Of a stretch of DNA of 64,000 bases, positions 60,901 to 64,000 are shown one piece after another (positions within the stretch are counted from its first letter, which is position 1; each line of letters opens with the position of its first letter). Both the position numbers and the translations under genes were made by a program. Origin of the DNA: Sipunculus nudus (Eukaryota; Annelida; Sipuncula; Golfingiida; Sipunculidae); NCBI GenBank assembly GCA_026874595.1, contig CM049306.1, forward strand, positions 73,223,642 through 73,287,641, written 5' to 3'. The notes under the pieces are model-generated. The model did not search any database and was not told the DNA's origin. It saw nothing but the letters and a program-made list of their open reading frames with translations.

Positions 60901-63900
60901 TGCAATGACAGAATGAGGAACAGGCATAATTAACCAGAATGAAATCAAAACCACACCTTGCAAAATATTTTTCTAAAGATGTTATAAAATCAATATCTCA
61001 GAAAGAACTCTATTTTTCACAACTTTTCTGTTCTAATGATGATGGTCAAGGTCACTGGTAAGCTGCACAAAGAACTTCATTTAAATGTTGCTGCTTGGTT
61101 GCTTAGTGTCAAAATATTCTAAATACACAACATACCAACTGGGGTTGACAGACACCATGTCACCTGGCCATAAGACCAATGAGAACCCAGAATGTTGTGA
61201 AATATAAATGTTGGTGCTTGTCATGAGACTTTCTATCTCTTATTAGAAATTTATTAAGTCTCTCAACCATTTTAATGTCAAACATTATGATATATAAGTT
61301 TTAAAGAAGAAATCCAAAATTTCAATGGGCACCCACAATTGGAACAAACTATATAGTCATTTATAAAAGAAACATATATCTACACTACAGCAGGGTTCAG
61401 TCTACTACTGTTTTGTTTAACAGCTGCTGTATATAGGACTGGGTTGTCCTTTTAAGTAGGAACATATGTAGTACAGCAATTTCATTAAGAGGCAGCATGT
61501 CTGTTATTTATTATGCCCTGGATTTGTCCACCAGTTCCATATGTCTTCCTCAGTACATGTCTCTCTAGCCCAACAATAGAGAAGCACTCACACAACACAG
61601 CTTTACCATGATCAAAATCCAACCTGTTTGTTTTTATAAAAAGCCTTTATTTGTGTTAATTACAAGCCTTCTGTGTCAACAATGAGGTTTCTTACTGTGA
61701 TGACAGAATTAACTCCCTGTCATTTCAAATATCAATACAAATAACCAGCTTGATATTCTGGTGACATAATGGTTGCCTCCTACTGGATGTAAATGGTAGA
61801 TGTGTTTTGCCGATCAGTGTCAGTCACAGACAGTCAGTGAACATGTAAATCAGTCCAAAACAACTTGATGTCTTTACCCATATTGACTAGTGACCACTCT
61901 TGACATCATGATCCAATATTCATATATGACCTTTAGTAACATTACTTGAACTTTGTTTGACAGAAATATGTCATAAATTTGTTAGTTAGTTCTTATGGTC
62001 AGTCTGACAGATGGATTCTGTGCCCTGTTAATGACAGAGGATGGCTTTCAAGTTTTTACTCCATAACTCAGGAAATACAGGTCACAATGACCACTGAGGA
62101 CCTAATTACAGACCATTTAGCACAAGAAGCTTGAATTCCCATGGTCTTTCAGTTACAAAATGTGCCTTTGTCACAGACTGATGGATGGATTCTGATGTTT
62201 CTGTTTCACAACTCAGAGAATACAGATCACAATGACAAACTTTTTCCGATTCCACAGAGAACCTATCAGGTAGTGTGGATCAGATTTGTGCCCTGTTAAT
62301 AAGGCACATAGGTTTTCAAGGTTTTCAAACTCAAGAAATATAGTTCACATATAGTGATTTACTTACTGGTTTCAACAGAGAACTTAAGCTGACTAGTTAG
62401 CATGTGAATTTTGAAATTCTTCGGTGTTTCAGTTACAATTTGTGCTCTTTTACCCGTCTGAAGAAGGATTCTGATGTCGTTGTTGCATAACCAAGATATT
62501 TTCCACTGGAAACCTATCAGGACTGACAATATGTGAAGTTTGACATTCCTGAATGTTGGCATGTGACACCTTATTTTGCCAGCACAGCATTATGAGTCCG
62601 AAGTAAAAATATTAAATTAGATAAGGTGTGTTGTTGTTGTTTTTGTTGTACAGCAATTTTTTCAAGAAATTAACAAGCTATTTGTACGATTTGTTACTTT
62701 GATTTCTTCAGAAATGAAGAGTTATGGAATTTTTAAAACTTGGTATCATTAAAGGGTCACAGGTATGAATTTTGGGTGAAAACAATGCGTATCTCTGAAG
62801 TCTTTTGATGTATCATCCTGAAATTTTGTAAATTTTAATCCCTATGTTACACCAAGTGTCATACATTTGACCTCCTGAGGTCAACTCATTTCTGTTTCAA
62901 GTGAAGTGAACCTTTGGGCTTAGGATTTGGGTTTCTGAGAACAAATTGTTGAAACTGTCAGTTTTGTTAAGCTATTTAACTGGCAGCTGTGTTCAAGACC
63001 CCTGACACACTACTAGGTCTTGGTTAGACCTTTGTAGTGCTGAGATTTGATCCCAACAGCTGCATGCCATGCCTTACATATGTCCAGCCAGGGTCAGCAT
63101 ACTCTCAGTGACTTCCTGCACAGTTAGTAAAGCATGAGCCAGGGGTCCCCACAATTCATGAAAAAAAAATCCTTAATATTTCCCTGACTTTTATGTGAAG
63201 ATTTTTTTTCTCAAAATTTCATAGTTACTTTTTTTTATCCATTTCCAGTCTTTTTCTTCAATGTTTGCACAATGAAGATCAAGAAGCTGAAGAGAACATG
63301 TTGAAACCTAAAGTAACAGCCATGTATTTGTACCGAAACAAAGTCACCAAAGCCAATAATTCAACTGACAGTGATACTCTTTTTAAACAAGAGAAACAAC
63401 AAATAACTGACTGGTCACTTTCTCTTTTTCACACATCAGACTCTCTGGCTTTCTCTAATTTGGAAAAGAGAAAATAATTTTTATCCCTTTTATAAATCTT
63501 ATAAAATATTGCTAAGATAGTCATGTTTCACCTTTGCCAAAAAAAGTGCTTTAATGTATTACATACTGAATGTAACCTTGACATGTTACCTAAATTGTTG
63601 TTTTAACTTATTTCATGTATGATGTACTGGTAATCTTGACATGTTGCCTATATAAATGGGTTCCTGGCCATCCTGAAAACAAGCAAGACTCAATGGGGCA
63701 GAGTTTCAGTAATTCACATAAGCGCATGAAATTGAAAAAGAAATTAGAGATACGCTCTTTACACAGCGCTTTAACTATATAGGCCTACTTCCTATATGGT
63801 AAGCGCTGTTTGATATGACCTCGTATCCTGAATTGCTACACCAGAGGGAGCACTGTATTTTTGTCCAATCAGATGAGACCTTGTGCTGGAAGACACGGCC

Positions 63901-64000
63901 AAGCATGGAATACACATGTTCATTTCCTTTTGAGTGACAGCTCATGGCTCGGTAACCGTATGAACAGGCCACAGGCTCAGAGAGAATTGCCGCAGACATG
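57935..64000. other. Upstream flank of the mucin-D8C gene, no gene supported
   Basis: The promoter and any 5' non-coding exon of the gene should lie here, but no clear TATA box or CpG-rich promoter is visible near 57934. Open frames such as 59008-59400 (plus, 130 codons) and 63265-63477 have no recognisable domain and no splice support. The stretch 62000-62360 weakly resembles family F text (CTGTGCCCTGTTAATGACAG). Confidence 0.4.
63838..63853 (+). promoter_or_regulatory. CTCF-like motif
   Basis: ACACCAGAGGGAGC followed by ACTG matches 12 of 14 positions of the CTCF core. It lies near the right edge, with a CCAAT-type TCCAATCAGATG nearby. Confidence 0.25.

Noticed and set aside
63775-63999. 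Minus-strand open frame at the right edge as a first exon of another gene
   Set aside because: No signal peptide, domain or clear donor; the window ends too soon to judge.

Overview
This window looks like animal nuclear DNA, most likely from a lophotrochozoan and plausibly a bivalve mollusc. It is AT-rich, has long introns with clean GT-AG junctions, and is packed with short non-autonomous transposons and tandem repeats. It has no bacterial-style gene packing. The species is an inference from repeat style and gene type; nothing in the sequence names it.

One gene can be supported. It runs on the minus strand from its ATG at 57934 leftward and leaves the window below 1131. I reconstruct nine coding exons: 57826-57934, 53306-53365, 22048-22737, 10940-11100, 10411-10630, 9508-9558, 4094-4113, 2352-2435 and 1131-1433. 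Every junction is GT-AG, all intron phases agree, and the 1698 coding bases give 566 uninterrupted codons. The product begins with a signal peptide, then a Ser/Thr-rich mucin-like stalk, then a D8C domain (the cysteine-rich module of uromodulin, GP2, OIT3 and VWDE), then a linker and a second Thr/Ala-rich stretch. The 3' end lies outside the window.

The rest is intronic or upstream DNA dominated by repeats. I see at least five families, named here A to E, that share one build: a start of ACTAGA (ACAAGG in D), a hairpin within about 30 bases, an internal tandem array, and a terminal hairpin. In B, C and D one arm of the terminal hairpin, and in A the end of the element, is complementary to a motif near the left end. 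Together with the apparent lack of target duplication, this resembles non-autonomous Helentron/HINE elements (the 'pearl' type of bivalves). They are nested in each other: D at 31729-37892 contains a pogo-like MITE, an A and a B; another D at about 4150-8815 contains a C and a B. A further D copy at 29252-31137 supplies the empty sites.

Other mobile DNA: a 461-bp foldback element at 9760-10220 with a 10-bp target duplication, a pogo-like MITE at 32909-33737, and a TA-flanked inverted-repeat element at 51680-52754. There are minisatellites at 2975-3800 (67-bp unit) and 55380-55760, and several G or C homopolymers.

Layout: 1-771 family A; 771-1101 family F module; 1131-11100 seven exons of the gene with repeats between them; 11101-22047 intron with C-family arrays; 22048-22737 mucin exon; 22738-53305 a 30.6-kb intron with most of the nested elements; 53306-57934 the first two exons; 57935-64000 upstream flank with no gene I can support. 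I found no rRNA, tRNA, CRISPR array, retroviral or reverse-transcriptase gene, and no intact transposase.
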